DNA from: Ascaphus truei
Lineage: Eukaryota > Chordata > Amphibia > Anura > Ascaphidae
Direction: 5' to 3'
DNA: 64,000 nucleotides
Assembly (NCBI GenBank): GCA_036426205.1
Contig: WSYH01002440.1
Coordinates: 1-64,000 of the forward strand
Under the pieces are notes generated by a model. It saw nothing but the letters and a program-made list of their open reading frames with translations. It ran no database searches and was not told where the DNA came from. Position 1 is the stretch's first letter, and every line of letters begins with the position of its first letter. This document shows, one piece after another, positions 14,801-21,539 of this stretch. Made by a program: the position numbers and the translations under genes.

Positions 14801-15224
14801 TGTGTCAGACAGAGGGACGCGAAGTTCAAACGAGAGCGAGTGTGCCTCAAGGGGACAGGCACTCGCCAGAAAGATTTAGTAAAGAACAGTACCTATTACG
14901 TGTACTGGTTTACGGAGCACCCCATTATTGTCACCACTTTGGTGGAGTGCCCATTTCCAGCCTGAGATATATATATATATATATATATATAGAGATATAT
15001 ATATACAGATATATATACACACACATACATACACACATGCAGGTGTAATAATAGTATTAACTTTATTTATATAATGCTGTCCTCCCAATGGGACAAAGCT
15101 CTTTAAAGTTACAAAAAGGGAAAAAGAAGAAAACATTTAAGGTTATAAACGAGACCAAATACAAGGAAAGATACAATACAGGATGGGACGGTACTGTAGC
15201 TATTAAATGTACCCACAAAGGCGT

Positions 15225-15259
<35 letters not shown>

Positions 15260-15454
15260 GTTGAATATTATATATACACACACACTCACCGAGAAGATAC
15301 GGAGCAGGGTCTTCATGTAGAGCCGGCGGATGCCAAAGGAGACCCCAAAAATAGCAGGAACGACGATAAACACCAGGAGGAGGGTGAACCATAGAGTGAG
15401 GGACAGACTCAGAAGATTACACAACAGACTGTCAAACGGGAGCAGGGAGCTCAT
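1801..15454 (-). CDS. GPAT4: GPAT4, glycerol-3-phosphate acyltransferase 4 (AGPAT6), eleven recognised coding exons
   Basis: The product transfers an acyl chain to sn-glycerol-3-phosphate, the first step of glycerolipid and triacylglycerol synthesis, in the endoplasmic reticulum and lipid-droplet membrane. Coding exons on the minus strand, in transcript order: 15290-15454, [one exon not found], 5834-6125, 5583-5657, 4998-5087, 4251-4344, 4057-4172, 3818-3873, 2846-2931, 2641-2769, 2017-2096, 1801-1909. Each has AG/GT borders and the phases agree at every recognised junction. Acyltransferase motifs are present: NHTSPID (block I), FPEG|T split over two exons (block III) and VYPVAIK (block IV). 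Hydrophobic segments lie in the first coding exon and around 5583-5900. Recognised exons give about 430 codons; human GPAT4 has 456, so about 25 residues are missing after residue 55. The C-terminus ends in the family-typical NRSRS. GPAT3 is the closest alternative; the N-terminus and the KRFSAEELE region fit GPAT4 better. Confidence 0.93.
2017..2096 (-). CDS. GPAT4: GPAT4 coding exon (AVQFANRVKSAIA segment)
   Basis: An 80-bp exon with acceptor ..CCTGCAG and donor GTGAGT. It encodes DDEDAVQFANRVKSAIARQG followed by GLVDLLW with the W codon split. It is in phase with both neighbours. Confidence 0.93.
2263..2350. repeat. (TA)n microsatellite in a GPAT4 intron
   Basis: Interrupted runs of alternating T and A extend over about 90 bp. 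Short ORFs across it are repeat translations. Confidence 0.9.
2499..2594. repeat. (TG)n/(CA)n microsatellite next to a GPAT4 donor
   Basis: A (GT) block with TATA interruptions switches to an uninterrupted (CA) block, giving a GT...CA inverted layout that could fold. It lies about 45 bp beyond the donor of exon 2641-2769. Confidence 0.9.
2641..2769 (-). CDS. GPAT4: GPAT4 coding exon (KYGMVTYLLRMMTSWA segment)
   Basis: A 129-bp, 43-codon exon with acceptor CTGCAG and donor GTAAGG, phase 0 on both sides. It begins YDPRFGDAFYNSSKYG and ends YLPPMKRQ. A (CA)n microsatellite lies just beyond the donor. Confidence 0.93.
2846..2931 (-). CDS. GPAT4: GPAT4 coding exon (acyltransferase blocks III/IV)
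   Basis: An 86-bp exon with acceptor TTAG and donor GTGAGG. It encodes TCINNTSVMMFKKGSFETG then ATVYPVAIK. It supplies the T of FPEGT and the whole of block IV, which the family uses for acyl-donor and phosphate binding. Confidence 0.93.
3020..3450. repeat. Degenerate ~60-70 bp tandem repeat in a GPAT4 intron
   Basis: At least four diverged units share the phrases 'gtcagtccca', 'taggaccaaag', 'taatga' and 'gacatgtttaatg'. A stray similar unit is seen at 61862-61905, so the unit belongs to a dispersed family. Confidence 0.7.
3483..3662. repeat. 26-bp minisatellite in a GPAT4 intron
   Basis: About seven tandem copies of a 26-bp unit (core 'gttattacatggctc') are present. The left copies end tggcgtgtg and the right copies tgcggcg. 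The 26-bp period is not a multiple of three, so all three forward frames give related translations; none is a gene. Confidence 0.9.
3818..3873 (-). CDS. GPAT4: GPAT4 coding exon (LPILIFPEG segment)
   Basis: A 56-bp exon with acceptor CTCAG and donor GTAAGA. It encodes LTAHVDDKSKLPILIFPEG with split codons at both ends. The FPEG is the core of acyltransferase block III. Confidence 0.92.
4057..4172 (-). CDS. GPAT4: GPAT4 coding exon (block II region)
   Basis: A 116-bp exon with acceptor CCTCAG and donor GTGAGG. It encodes VGQVHGGLMGVIQRAMVKAC followed by PHIWFERSEVKDRHLVAN. The segment contains the conserved WFERSE of acyltransferase block II. Confidence 0.93.
4251..4344 (-). CDS. GPAT4: GPAT4 coding exon (catalytic NHTSPID, block I)
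   Basis: A 94-bp exon with acceptor CATAG and donor GTGAGT. It encodes ENRPRKGGICVANHTSPID then VIILASDGYYAM. The H and D of HTSPID form the HX4D catalytic pair of glycerophospholipid acyltransferases. Confidence 0.94.
4998..5087 (-). CDS. GPAT4: GPAT4 coding exon (SKHVHLMCYRICVRAL segment)
   Basis: A 90-bp exon with acceptor CTGTAG and donor GTGAGT. It encodes YKEFLSKHVHLMCYRICVRA then LTAIITYHG. It directly precedes the catalytic exon and is in phase with it. Confidence 0.92.
5160..5410. repeat. Degenerate GT/GC-rich simple repeat
   Basis: Diverged repeats around 'gtgcgtgtacagtgc' extend over about 240 bp in the intron between exons 4998-5087 and 5583-5657. Long frames on both strands come from this low complexity. 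It has Z-DNA-prone purine-pyrimidine alternation. Confidence 0.75.
5583..5657 (-). CDS. GPAT4: GPAT4 coding exon (membrane segment)
   Basis: A 75-bp exon with acceptor CTGTAG and donor GTAAGT. It encodes a hydrophobic stretch, IALAVTGISLLVFGTTIVGY, then LPGGR. This is the membrane-embedded segment before the catalytic domain. Confidence 0.92.
5770..5822. repeat. (CA)n with regular CACGA interruptions
   Basis: A short microsatellite of cacacacgacac units lies immediately beyond the donor of exon 5834-6125. Confidence 0.85.
5834..6125 (-). CDS. GPAT4: GPAT4 coding exon (MDDEVTKRFSAEELE segment)
   Basis: A 292-bp exon with acceptor GCTTAG and donor GTGAGC. It encodes IIAKESTTLEEEIWELRG, then FELSDIFYFCRQGMESIMDD, EVTKRFSAEELETWNLLSR and a hydrophobic LTVLWGLGMLIRYTFLLPL. 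Reading upstream past the acceptor enters a purine-rich intron, so any longer frame there is not coding. Confidence 0.94.
6130..6440. repeat. Purine-rich (GA)n tract upstream of a GPAT4 acceptor
   Basis: About 300 bp are almost purely A and G on the plus strand, so a pyrimidine tract on the transcribed strand leads into the acceptor of exon 5834-6125. The serine/leucine-rich minus frames here are translations of that tract. Confidence 0.8.
7027..7090. repeat. (TATG)n microsatellite
   Basis: Tetranucleotide repeat gtat/tatg with a (TA) block. It is the target of the MITE that follows. Confidence 0.85.
7092..7226. mobile_element. Short hAT-type MITE (135 bp)
   Basis: Terminal inverted repeats CAGTGGTTGACAAA and TTTGTCGAACACTG bound the element. 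The 8 bp on each side are identical (tgtatgta), but the target is itself a microsatellite, so that duplication is weak evidence. The interior has three 'actcgcc' phrases. There is no coding capacity. Confidence 0.7.
7490..7715. repeat. Inverted-repeat element with a hammerhead-like core
   Basis: The ends are inverted copies of each other: 'ccaatatactggcacagcac' on the left and 'gtgctgtgccggtatattgg' on the right, with a second inner pair around 'tttattgggt' and 'acccaataaacc'. Between them CCTGAAGAAGGTCCC pairs with GGGGACT, followed by GAAAC. This is the layout of a hammerhead core (CUGANGA, stem II, GAAA), but no convincing GUH cleavage site follows. I infer a decayed Penelope-like or retrozyme-like repeat. 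Confidence 0.6.
7944..8072. repeat. Long hairpin (~50-bp arms)
   Basis: The left arm 'aggagacttcagatatagta' and beyond is matched by an inverted right arm ending 'tactatatctgaattctcct'. The arms also share 'ttccataaacatcaa'. The loop is about 25 bp. It is likely a small fold-back MITE. Confidence 0.75.
8090..8640 (+). mobile_element. Hammerhead-bearing repeat (retrozyme/Penelope-type) in the GPAT4 intron
   Basis: Two direct copies of about 110 bp (8124-8238 and 8525-8637, sharing 'gcagtggaagcgctgtgtgc') flank a central region with a hammerhead ribozyme at 8323-8398. An internal inverted pair, 'cttagttaagctatggtggg' and 'cccaccataacttaactaag', frames 8097-8290. There is no ORF. Direct terminal repeats with a hammerhead and no protein recall retrozymes, but only one ribozyme is seen here, so the assignment is inference. 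Confidence 0.6.
8323..8398 (+). ncRNA. Type I hammerhead ribozyme
   Basis: All core elements are in order. Stem I is AGCCAGTA (8323-8330) with TACTGGCT (8391-8398), and CCCACA next to the core with TGTGGG (8379-8384). Then CTGATGA (8345-8351), stem II GACC/GGTC with loop CATTAA (8352-8365), GAAA (8366-8369), and a very short stem III (AC/GT with a five-base loop). The cleavage triplet is GTC at 8376-8378, with predicted cut after C8378. The plus-strand ribozyme is antisense to GPAT4, so it would not act in the GPAT4 pre-mRNA. Minimal stem III is known from hammerheads of retrozymes, Penelope-like elements and newt satellite DNA. Confidence 0.88.
8639..8915. repeat. (TA)n and (CA)n microsatellites
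   Basis: Alternating TA and CA blocks run through most of this stretch. Around 8708-8760 a short non-repeat piece, 'ttaaccccgttataacgcgg', interrupts them. Confidence 0.85.
8940..9262 (+). pseudogene. RTE-like LINE reverse transcriptase, piece 1
   Basis: Plus-strand translation gives HLRFADDIVIFTTDTEK, followed by KGKKMGLHINLSKTTVMFN and then VYLGRQITTDGN. FADD is the catalytic box of non-LTR reverse transcriptases, and the KMGLHINLSKT phrase fits the RTE clade. The frame has stops and shifts. It breaks at about 9262 and resumes at about 10060. Confidence 0.75.
9263..10061. mobile_element. Non-coding insertion splitting the LINE, with a hammerhead-like relic at its start
   Basis: The LINE frame stops at about 9262 and continues at about 10062, so these 800 bp are an insertion. 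Its first 45 bp read 'gggaagtagcgctgattgct' then acaaaacgcgtagg. That is a stem II hairpin (GTAGC/GCTAC) followed by AAAACGCGTA, close to GAAAC-GCGTH of a hammerhead. The CUGANGA box is damaged. No ORF of note. Confidence 0.55.
10062..10275 (+). pseudogene. RTE-like LINE, piece 2
   Basis: Translation gives KVFNPCILPVLTYGSETWTL, the conserved phrase after the reverse transcriptase domain of RTE-like LINEs, then SMERCISNKKIRHAK. It is continuous with piece 1 once 9263-10061 is removed. Confidence 0.72.
10276..10870. mobile_element. Second insertion in the LINE, with facing hammerhead-like relics
   Basis: It contains two facing copies of a motif: 'ccaacgcgttcccccactgc' with 'ctgtggctttgttgg' on one side (10458-10496), and 'cctgacgcagccacag' followed by 'aagtggttaaacgcattgg' on the other (10502-10538). 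The right copy is one or two changes from CTGACGA, stem II GCCAC/GTGGT, GAAAC-GCGTT, a hammerhead layout. ORFs on both strands are not conserved. Confidence 0.5.
10985..11090 (+). pseudogene. RTE-like LINE, piece 3 (C-terminal end)
   Basis: Translation of about 11034-11088 reads EIRECAGATWR, matching the C-terminal tail of RTE-like LINE proteins. Piece 3 directly abuts the L2-like fragment at 11091. Confidence 0.6.
11091..11185 (+). mobile_element. L2-like LINE 3' part, left piece
   Basis: Translation reads ALILSRLDYCNLLLSGLPAS then HLSPLQS, the standard phrase near the C-terminus of L2-like LINE proteins. It stops in the target duplication CTCCCCTACAATCTA (11171-11185) and continues at 14006. 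Confidence 0.85.
11186..13990 (+). mobile_element. Penelope-like element inserted in an L2-like LINE (15-bp target duplication)
   Basis: The sequence CTCCCCTACAATCTA is present at 11171-11185 and again at 13991-14005, and the interrupted L2 reading continues across it, so the 2.8 kb between are one insertion. It encodes a reverse transcriptase followed by a GIY-YIG endonuclease, the defining order of Penelope-like elements. The first kilobase (11186-12150) is non-coding. A hammerhead-like relic lies on its minus strand at 12118-12168. The left edge of palindrome 1 (12777) falls inside this element. Confidence 0.88.
12190..13732 (+). pseudogene. Penelope-like reverse transcriptase with C-terminal GIY-YIG endonuclease, degraded
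   Basis: Reading order shows a thumb-side phrase PSYLRDTKDVLRRL (about 12237-12280), LLVTMDVEGLYTSIKHDAG (12313-12369), GTAMGTKCAPSYANL (12508-12552), the catalytic RYIDDVMVLWNG (about 12627-12662), and VFLDVRISRG. After a frame change near 13070 comes the GIY-YIG part: GIIYQGICERGKMYVGKTRR then RVLEHIGPG (about 13411-13510). The frame shifts near 12283 and near 13070, and a stop lies at 12550-12552, so the copy is inactive. Single-domain group II or telomerase-type enzymes are excluded by the GIY-YIG tail. Confidence 0.87.
14006..14660 (+). mobile_element. L2-like LINE 3' part, right piece
   Basis: Continues the L2 frame with ILNAAARITLLF and later a PRTSGMPFP phrase, with stops. It ends in the 'ttgtaagctcctcggagcag' tail (14488-14507) and 'atggcgctatataaa' near 14631, typical of L2-like 3' ends. 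A minus-strand copy of the same family lies at 47930-48335. Confidence 0.82.
14950..15035. repeat. (TA)n microsatellite
   Basis: Alternating AT with GA and CA interruptions. Confidence 0.85.
15222..15258. repeat. (CA)n microsatellite by the first coding exon of GPAT4
   Basis: An uninterrupted CA run lies about 30 bp beyond the exon's donor. Confidence 0.88.
15290..15454 (-). CDS. GPAT4: GPAT4 first coding exon
   Basis: The ATG is the complement of 15452-15454. The exon runs 55 codons to a GTGAGT donor at 15284-15289. It encodes MSSLLPFDSLLCNLLSLSLT, a long hydrophobic segment, then FGVSFGIRRLYMKTLLRIFS. It lies inside palindrome arm A. A damaged inverted copy lies at 32894-33059. The next exon, expected to follow in the human order, was not found in the 9 kb intron. 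Confidence 0.92.
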
Positions 15455-15839
15455 GGTGCAATGGGGGGTTGGGGAAGAGGCAGCGAGAGAGAGGGGGGGT
15501 GGGGGGGAGACAAAATAAAGTGCGAGAAAGAGGGGGAAAGGGAGAGATGGCAGAGGGAGTTTGGGATGGCACAAGCTGAATGTTTTTGGAGTCCGTGCCC
15601 GTTACTTCCTTATGTCGGACATCGAGGAGAGCTGGGTGGTGCCCATGATGGGTCTCTGAAGCTTGTCCTCTCCCAGAACAAGCAGGTGCAGTGTTGCTAC
15701 CTGCCAGGGATCCTTGGTAGAAGCATCCACCTTTAGGGATTTGTGGGTAAATGAGTGCTAATAAAGGCTCTGGCACATGGTAGCATCCGGCCTTATTACA
15801 GTGCCGCCCTGAACCTCGCTCCGATGCTCTCTTATCGGG
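15455..15839. other. GPAT4 intron upstream of the first coding exon
   Basis: The first ~120 bp are GA-rich on the plus strand, forming a pyrimidine tract towards the exon on the transcribed strand. The exon carrying the ATG probably has some 5' UTR here; I could not fix its acceptor. No gene is seen on the plus strand. Confidence 0.5.
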
Positions 15840-16480
15840 TGCCTGTTAGCAGTGGCAGTTTTCAAATGACCTCATAAAAGTGCTGTCCAAAGGCAGTGCA
15901 GGCTCTGTGATGCCCTCGTCTGTGATGCCCTTGTCTGTGGTGCCCTGTAATTTGAAGTGCCAGCTGTCTGATGCAGTTATCTGCAGCGCCCACCCTACGA
16001 TGTCCTTATCAGCAGTGGCTGATGGCGATGCCTGGCCTCTGAGGTACTTTTATTGCGGTGCTCAGGGGCAGTGCCTGCTCTTTGATGACCTTATCTTTCT
16101 TCTTCAACAGCTTATTCCGTGAAATCACTTTCCATGCCCCCACCTCTAACCACCGCTCTTATCTGTGTCGTCCTCTATTATTGTGGTGCCCTGGCAGTGC
16201 CCTAGTAACTGCTGTGCCCACTCTGCAATGCTCTTATATCTGGTGTCTACTCTTTGATGCCTTCTTATCCACTCTGTCTGTTCTGTGATGCCCTCTAATT
16301 AGTAATACCCAGTGCGAGTAGCCCTCTTATCAATGTGCCAGCTCTGTGATGCTCCATTAGCACTATTCCTGCTCTGCGATGCCCTGATAACCGCGGAATC
16401 CGCTAGTAGTGCCTGCTCTCCAGTCCCTCATCTGTAGTGCCCACTGGCAGTGCCCGCTCTAGAGTCCCTCCTTATCTGCG
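15840..16480. repeat. Degenerate tandem repeat (~40-bp units)
   Basis: Repeated phrases 'gtgatgccct', 'cttatctg', 'cagtgccc' and 'gctctg' recur every few tens of bases with much divergence. It is a decayed minisatellite. Confidence 0.65.
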
Positions 16481-16839
16481 CTCGTCCTGGCACAAGCATT
16501 CCTTGGTGGTCAATGTCTGAGGGCGTTGGGCTCCTCCCCTGGCAGGGCATACGCTGGCAGCAGTGGTGCCGCCCTTCTCCTCCTCCTCCCAGGCAGGAAT
16601 GTGAGACAGCAGTGCCAGCCTGAGAGACAGACACAGACAGCCGGCTGAGGGAGAGCAGCCAAGTGTCAGGGTCAAAAGGAGAGAGTGTGCGTTAGACAGA
16701 GAGAGGGACATGGAACTTTCCTCCAGGAGAACATGTGTAAGAGTTACAAATGTGTCACAGTGCGAAACCACTCGTCATACTGAGAGGAGGTGAGTGCGTG
16801 CCACACTATTACTGTGTGATCACGTGTGTCTGTGTATAA

Positions 16840-17088
16840 GGCCGCGATTATAGTGCAGGCGCGCTGCGAACACAAATGTGTGTTCCTCAATGAGGCCACC
16901 CATAGTGCGCGTGAGCATTGAAAATACAATTCAAATTGTTTTTTTCGCGCGACGGCTGCATCACGTGTGCGGTTCAGCTGACCAGGGCGATTAGTCGCGA
17001 GGCTAGTCGGCCACGCCCCCGATACCCTCCAGCCTAGTGCATGTTTCGCAAGCGAGTGATGCCGCTCGCATGCACTATAATCGCAGCC
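16840..17088. mobile_element. PIF/Harbinger-type MITE (249 bp, TAA duplication)
   Basis: Terminal inverted repeats GGCCGCGATTATAGTGCA and TGCACTATAATCGCAGCC are flanked by TAA on both sides (16837-16839 and 17089-17091). A three-base TWA duplication and GC-ended repeats are typical of PIF/Harbinger. Non-coding. Confidence 0.85.
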
Positions 17089-17229
17089 TAAGCATCACTG
17101 TCTGTGTGTACAAATATCACTACCTGTATGTGTGCGTCTATATACACAGCTTGTCAATTTGTGCGTGCTAGTGCACACAAGCATCACTGTGTGAGTGCAT
17201 GCTGGCGAGTATATAATGTCTATATATGA

Positions 17230-17411
17230 TGTGTGTGTAAATATTAATATAAATATTATATATATATACTATATTTATATATATATATATATATATATAT
17301 AATAATATGTTATACCATTCATACACCACACGTCTGTAAGGGTATGTATGTGTATATAAATATATATTGCAAGTGTATATGTATGTACAGTGTATATATA
17401 TATAGACAGTG

Positions 17412-17447
<36 letters not shown>

Positions 17448-17466
17448 GTGTGTGTGTGTGTGTGTT
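17230..17466. repeat. (TA)n/(TG)n microsatellite block
   Basis: Long TA runs with short unique islands, ending in a TG run. Confidence 0.88.
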
Positions 17467-17583
17467 TGTCAATATGATGTAAGTGTGTTTTTATAGATCT
17501 ATATAGTGTTGGGTGTTATAGGAACGTTATTATAACATATACACACATATCTCTAGCAAGCACATATTACATATCCGTCTCAC

Positions 17584-17790
17584 CCGTTACGTTCTTTCAC
17601 CTTCCCGGTCTCCGTTCCGTCCGCTTCCCCAGCGTGCGCGCTCCCGTTGGTCAGCACGTAACCGCACACAACACGGGGGCGCGCACTGGAGTTGACGGAG
17701 ACCAGTGAGACGAGAGAGAGGGAGTCCAGAGCGGTTATTAGAGAAAGAGCGGCGCCCCCCGGCGTGACGGGGAACTACAGGTACGAGTCC
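17584..17790 (-). promoter_or_regulatory. GPAT4: CpG-rich promoter and probable non-coding first exon of GPAT4
   Basis: This is a CpG-rich island in AT-rich surroundings, 2.1 kb upstream of the GPAT4 start codon. On the minus strand a good donor (GG|GTGAGACG) lies at 17584/17583, which would end a non-coding first exon. Human GPAT4 also begins with a non-coding exon. A plus-strand donor-like CAG|GTACGAG at about 17780 leaves room for a divergent transcript. The exact transcription start is not visible. Confidence 0.55.
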
Positions 17791-17974
17791 TGTATGGAGA
17801 GCTATGTCTCGGTGGGAAGAGAGACCTCCAGTTGGAGATTTCTACTCAGGACTGGAGTGACATCTGTGAATTTGTAAACTTCTATTAGCACCACCATTGA
17901 GGAAAATAAAATCAGCTTATATACTTAACGCTAAAATATAATAAACGTTGTCATAGGACAAAGACAGAGTAGAC

Positions 17975-18270
17975 CAGGGGTGCGCAAACTATTCCCCCTG
18001 CCTGCCCCCCCCCCCCCCCTGCAAGCGCCCCACCCCTGGCTCGGCTCCGGCATCAAATCATGGCACGGGGTCATGTGACATCGCGTTGCCGTGCGTCACG
18101 TGACCCCACAGCATCATTTGACACGAGGTTGCCATGGCGACGCATCACATGACAGAAAGGTAAGTGAAGTTACAGAGGCCTCGCGCCGTCCCCCGGCATT
18201 TAATTTAAATGCCTTCGGGGGAAGCACGGGGCCTCTGTAACCGCCGCGCCGCCCAGTTTGCACACCCCTG
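17975..18270. mobile_element. hAT-type non-autonomous element (296 bp)
   Basis: The ends CAGGGGTGCGCAAACT and AGTTTGCACACCCCTG are inverted repeats of the hAT kind. Flanking 8-mers gagtagac and gtgtagag agree at six of eight positions. The interior holds a C-run and 'catgtgacatcgcgttgcc'. A related element is at 56984-57188. A damaged inverted copy is at about 29965-30265. Confidence 0.8.
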
Positions 18271-18289
18271 GTGTAGAGTCTATAATGCA

Positions 18290-18462
18290 CCATAAGGGTA
18301 TCAGGAGTGACCAAGCAGGTTTCCGCAGTGGTGTCCGTCAGCATACAGTCGCGCAGAGAGACGGTGGGAGGAAAATCCCATATGTGGAAAATGGAGGCCA
18401 CAGAAATAGTGCAAAAAGCTTTATAACAGAAAAAATAATTATAAAAGTTTACACTCACAAAC
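18290..18462. mobile_element. Fold-back element, left fragment (split by the Ty3/gypsy element)
   Basis: The segment from 'gtatcaggagtgacc' to 'tttacactcacaaac' is an inverted copy of 44124-44297. Both would be the arms of one palindromic element into which the Ty3/gypsy element inserted at CAAAC. The other part of that element is at 43695-44300. Confidence 0.7.
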
Positions 18463-19296
18463 TGTCAGGATCCGTGATCCGCGATGCGCCCGGCACTTAC
18501 CCCAACCCGTTATCGGGTCCCCCGTTCCTTCCGTCATCCGTGATACTTCCATTCCACCATCTGGTATCAGCCGCCATCCTAGGGGCGCACGCGCATCCCG
18601 CATGGAAGTAAATACTTTGCCATCTGGTCCCGCCTCAAGGTTGCTCGCGGCGCGCTGTCAGCACGCGCCAGCACCGCGTCAATTACCATCATCAGGGATC
18701 CTCCCCACACCTGTCTCCTGCATCCCAAATACCAATCACAGCAGACGCTGCTGACGCGCCCCACTCTGCTTCTCCCTCATTCGTGCCTGTCTCCTTTATA
18801 TGCTCAGCCGTCACACTGGCAATTTGGATGAGCATAAATCTTTGTTTGTTCGAAGTGTTCACTACTACCCTTGCCTCCAAAGTCTTTTCCTGTACTCTGG
18901 TTCCTAGCTCCTCTGTTTCTGAACTCGGCTATTCTTCTGGACTCCACTCTTCTAAACACCTGACCCCGGCTACCAATGACGATCCGCACCTCTCCAACCC
19001 CGACCTCGGCAAAGTACCACGACGATCCTCATCACTCCAATCCTGACCACGGCTAAGTACCTGCAACATTCCGCACCTCTCCAACCCCGACCTCGGCAAG
19101 TACCTCTGACTATCCTTACCTCTCCAACCCTGACCTCGGCAAGTACCTCTGACTATCCTTACCTCTCCAATCCCGACCCGGCTACCTCGACCAATCTTCA
19201 CTCCAGACGCGCCCACGCGGCTGTGGGTTGGTGTTGTATATCTATCCCCACCTCGCCCTCGCAGTCACGCCTTGTTGTGGTGAGCACTCCGTTACA
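18463..19296 (+). repeat. Ty3/gypsy 5' LTR (834 bp)
   Basis: Begins TGTCAGGATCC and ends CTCCGTTACA. It matches the 3' LTR at 42878-43694 along its length, with a deletion and some divergence. It is preceded by CAAAC, the same five bases that follow the 3' LTR. Internal 21-39 bp phrases ('cctctccaaccc(c/t)gacctcggcaagtac') repeat four times near the 3' end. Confidence 0.9.
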
Positions 19297-19382
19297 GTAT
19301 GCTCCTCCCCACAAACATGGACCCGCTGAGGTGGGGCGAGTCTTGAGCATGCACGCCAGTATGTTCTCCAAAATGGATAAAT
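19297..19382 (+). pseudogene. Ty3/gypsy leader and start of gag
   Basis: After the LTR, ATG at 19317 starts MDPLRWGES with a stop soon after. The gag reading is broken at 19382 by a solo LTR and continues at 20156 with a phrase beginning YLEHNDR. Confidence 0.6.
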
Positions 19383-20155
19383 TGTCACGCTGTGCTGCCC
19401 GCAGACCAGACTAACCCCGAATACTGAGGTGGAGAGTGAGTAGACCACGCATCCGCAGTAGTGAGGGCGTGCCCGGAATGTGGATTTGGTAGCGTGGCCA
19501 AGACCAGGGTACAAGGGTTTAGCCAAAGTACTTGCCAGATCCGGGCGCAGAGAGTGAAGCGTAGTGATGTCCGTAGCCAAGGGTCGTGGGCAGGAGAGGT
19601 CCAAGTAGTAGAGGTCTGTGAGCCGTGTTCGGGGGGTCCGAGAGGTAAGCAAGGTCAAGAGATTGCCGGGGTCAAGGAGCCAGAGAGGGTAAGTAGACAA
19701 GCCGGTTCGGTAACGAGAGCTGAAAGGTAAGAGGGAGCTGGGCATAGGATCCAAACAGCACGAGGCAAACAAAACTATGCAGAGCAAGGTTGCAACGGAG
19801 CTACAGGGATGATAAAGCGCAGTGAGCCAATCAGAGGCGTAGGCAGGGCAGAGGTAAGCTGAGGAGCCTCCTGTGATAGGACAGGTGAAGATGAGTAGTA
19901 TTGCTGCAGCTGATGGGCTGGAGGGCGTGAGCCAGGACCCAGAGTCATCCGGTGGGCGTAGCTAGCCCCCAGGTGCAGTGAATAAATTAAACTGTGGCGC
20001 GCGCCCTGTAAGTGGGGGCAGGGCGTGTGAAAGAGCCGCGGGGGAACGGGGGGTGACACGAACCGTCCTCTGATGCGAGGAGCAGGGGCGGAAAGACCCG
20101 CGGCCGGACGGAGGAGGGGCAGCGCCGAGAGCGGCGTGTGCCCTGATTCCTTACA
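19383..20155 (-). mobile_element. Solo LTR of another gypsy-like element inserted in gag
   Basis: On the minus strand it begins TGTAAGGAATC and ends GCGTGACA, so it has TG...CA ends. Left flank ataaat and right flank gaaat share four or five bases, consistent with a worn five-base duplication. The gag frame continues on both sides. Long frames inside are not genes. An inverted copy is at 28063-28838. Confidence 0.78.
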
Positions 20156-21470
20156 GAAATATCTAGAACATAATGACCGTTGCATGGACTTATTGCAACA
20201 AAACCTTATGTCTCTTACTGACAGGGCGCAAGCCCCTCTTCCTAGTTCTGTCCCTCTGGGGCCTTCTGCTGCAACTCCAGCTTCTATGTCCATGACCTCG
20301 ACATCTGAACCCCGACTTCCTACACCCAACCGTCATAGTGGTGACCTCCATGGGTGCCGGTGCTTTTTAAATCAATGCTTCATACAGTTTGAACCAATGC
20401 CTTCTCGATTCATTTCTCAAAGATCCATGGTGGCATATATTATCTCACTACTCACCGATAATGCCCTGGCCTGGGCTTCTCCCATCTGGGAACGAAGATC
20501 GGACCTCACTCAGGATATCGGACAGTTTACCCGGGAATTCCGCAGAGTCTTTGATATGCCTGGTCGCAAGGTAACTGCCGCTTCTTCTCTTTTCCATATT
20601 TCCCAGGGAAATCGATCTGTGGCTAGATACGCTCTGGAGTTCCGCACTATCGCCGCAAGAGACCGGATGGAATAACGAGGCGTTGTCAGCCGCCTTCTGG
20701 CAAGGTATCTCTGAGATTTTATAGGACGAGCTCGCTGCACATGAACGCCCTACCGATCTCGAAGAACTCATCGCCATATGTATCCGCGTTGATCAATGAC
20801 TGCAGGAGAAGAGGTCCGAAAGATCCCGTCACCGGCAGCTCACTCCGAGATCCCTTGCTCTCCATGCTGGCACAGCTGAACCTCTTCCGCCAGATATCCC
20901 AGAGCCCATGCAACTTGGCGGCAACAAGTTGTTTTCCAGTGAGAAACAGCGCCGATGCAACGCCGGTCTCTGCCTGTACTGTGGCAATCCCGGACATCAG
21001 GTACTCAATTGCCCCCACAAGTCGAGAAACGCCAGCTCCCAATGAGGTCCAGGAGAATCACACTGGGAACACTCTCTACCTCCCCTACCAAAGAGAAACA
21101 ATTGCCAACCAGGATCCTTGTACCTGTTACGCTGACCGGCAAGAATTCCACACCACCTCTCTAGCCTTTCTGGATTCCGAGTCGGGAGGCAATTTCATTG
21201 ACCAGGGCTTCGCTGAGCGGAATAATATCCCCTTTGTCCGCAAGAAATGCCCTGTAGTGTTGGAATCAATTGATGGTCGACCACTGCAACCAGCATTCAT
21301 CTCCTTACAGACCGCTCTCTTTCGTTTACGTACGGTTGAGGACCATACGGAAGAGATCCAGCTGGATGCATCTATACTCCATCCGTTGACGTGATTCTTG
21401 GTCTTCCGTGGCCCCAATTTCACAATCCACATATTGATTGGACTGACAAGGAACCTGTCATGTGGAGCAC
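20156..21470 (+). pseudogene. Ty3/gypsy gag and protease, degraded
   Basis: A capsid-like frame runs 20156-20675 and includes FTREFRRVFDMPG and SVARYALEFRTIAA. It breaks by stops and frame changes. A zinc knuckle (CLYCGNPGHQVLNCPHK, CX2CX4HX4C) is readable near 20970-21020. The protease-like region follows with AFLDSESGGNFID (about 21160-21200), in which the usual D-S-G triad is altered. The copy is inactive. Confidence 0.82.
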
Positions 21471-21539
21471 TTAGAACTGCGCCGTGCCCGTCAAAAGTAT
21501 ATGCGGGGTGGCTGCCCCTAAAGAAGAGAATATAACGTT

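Noticed and set aside
16428..16771. Minus-strand ORFs of 68-99 codons as a GPAT4 upstream coding exon
   Set aside because: GPAT4 coding begins at 15454, and this stretch is part of a degenerate repeat region without conserved motif.
19242..20329. Minus-strand ORFs of 181 and 184 codons
   Set aside because: They lie within the solo LTR and LTR of gypsy elements and have no protein family features.
20073..20675. Host gene
   Set aside because: The frame is Ty3/gypsy gag between a 5' LTR and pol; its first part even crosses the solo LTR boundary.
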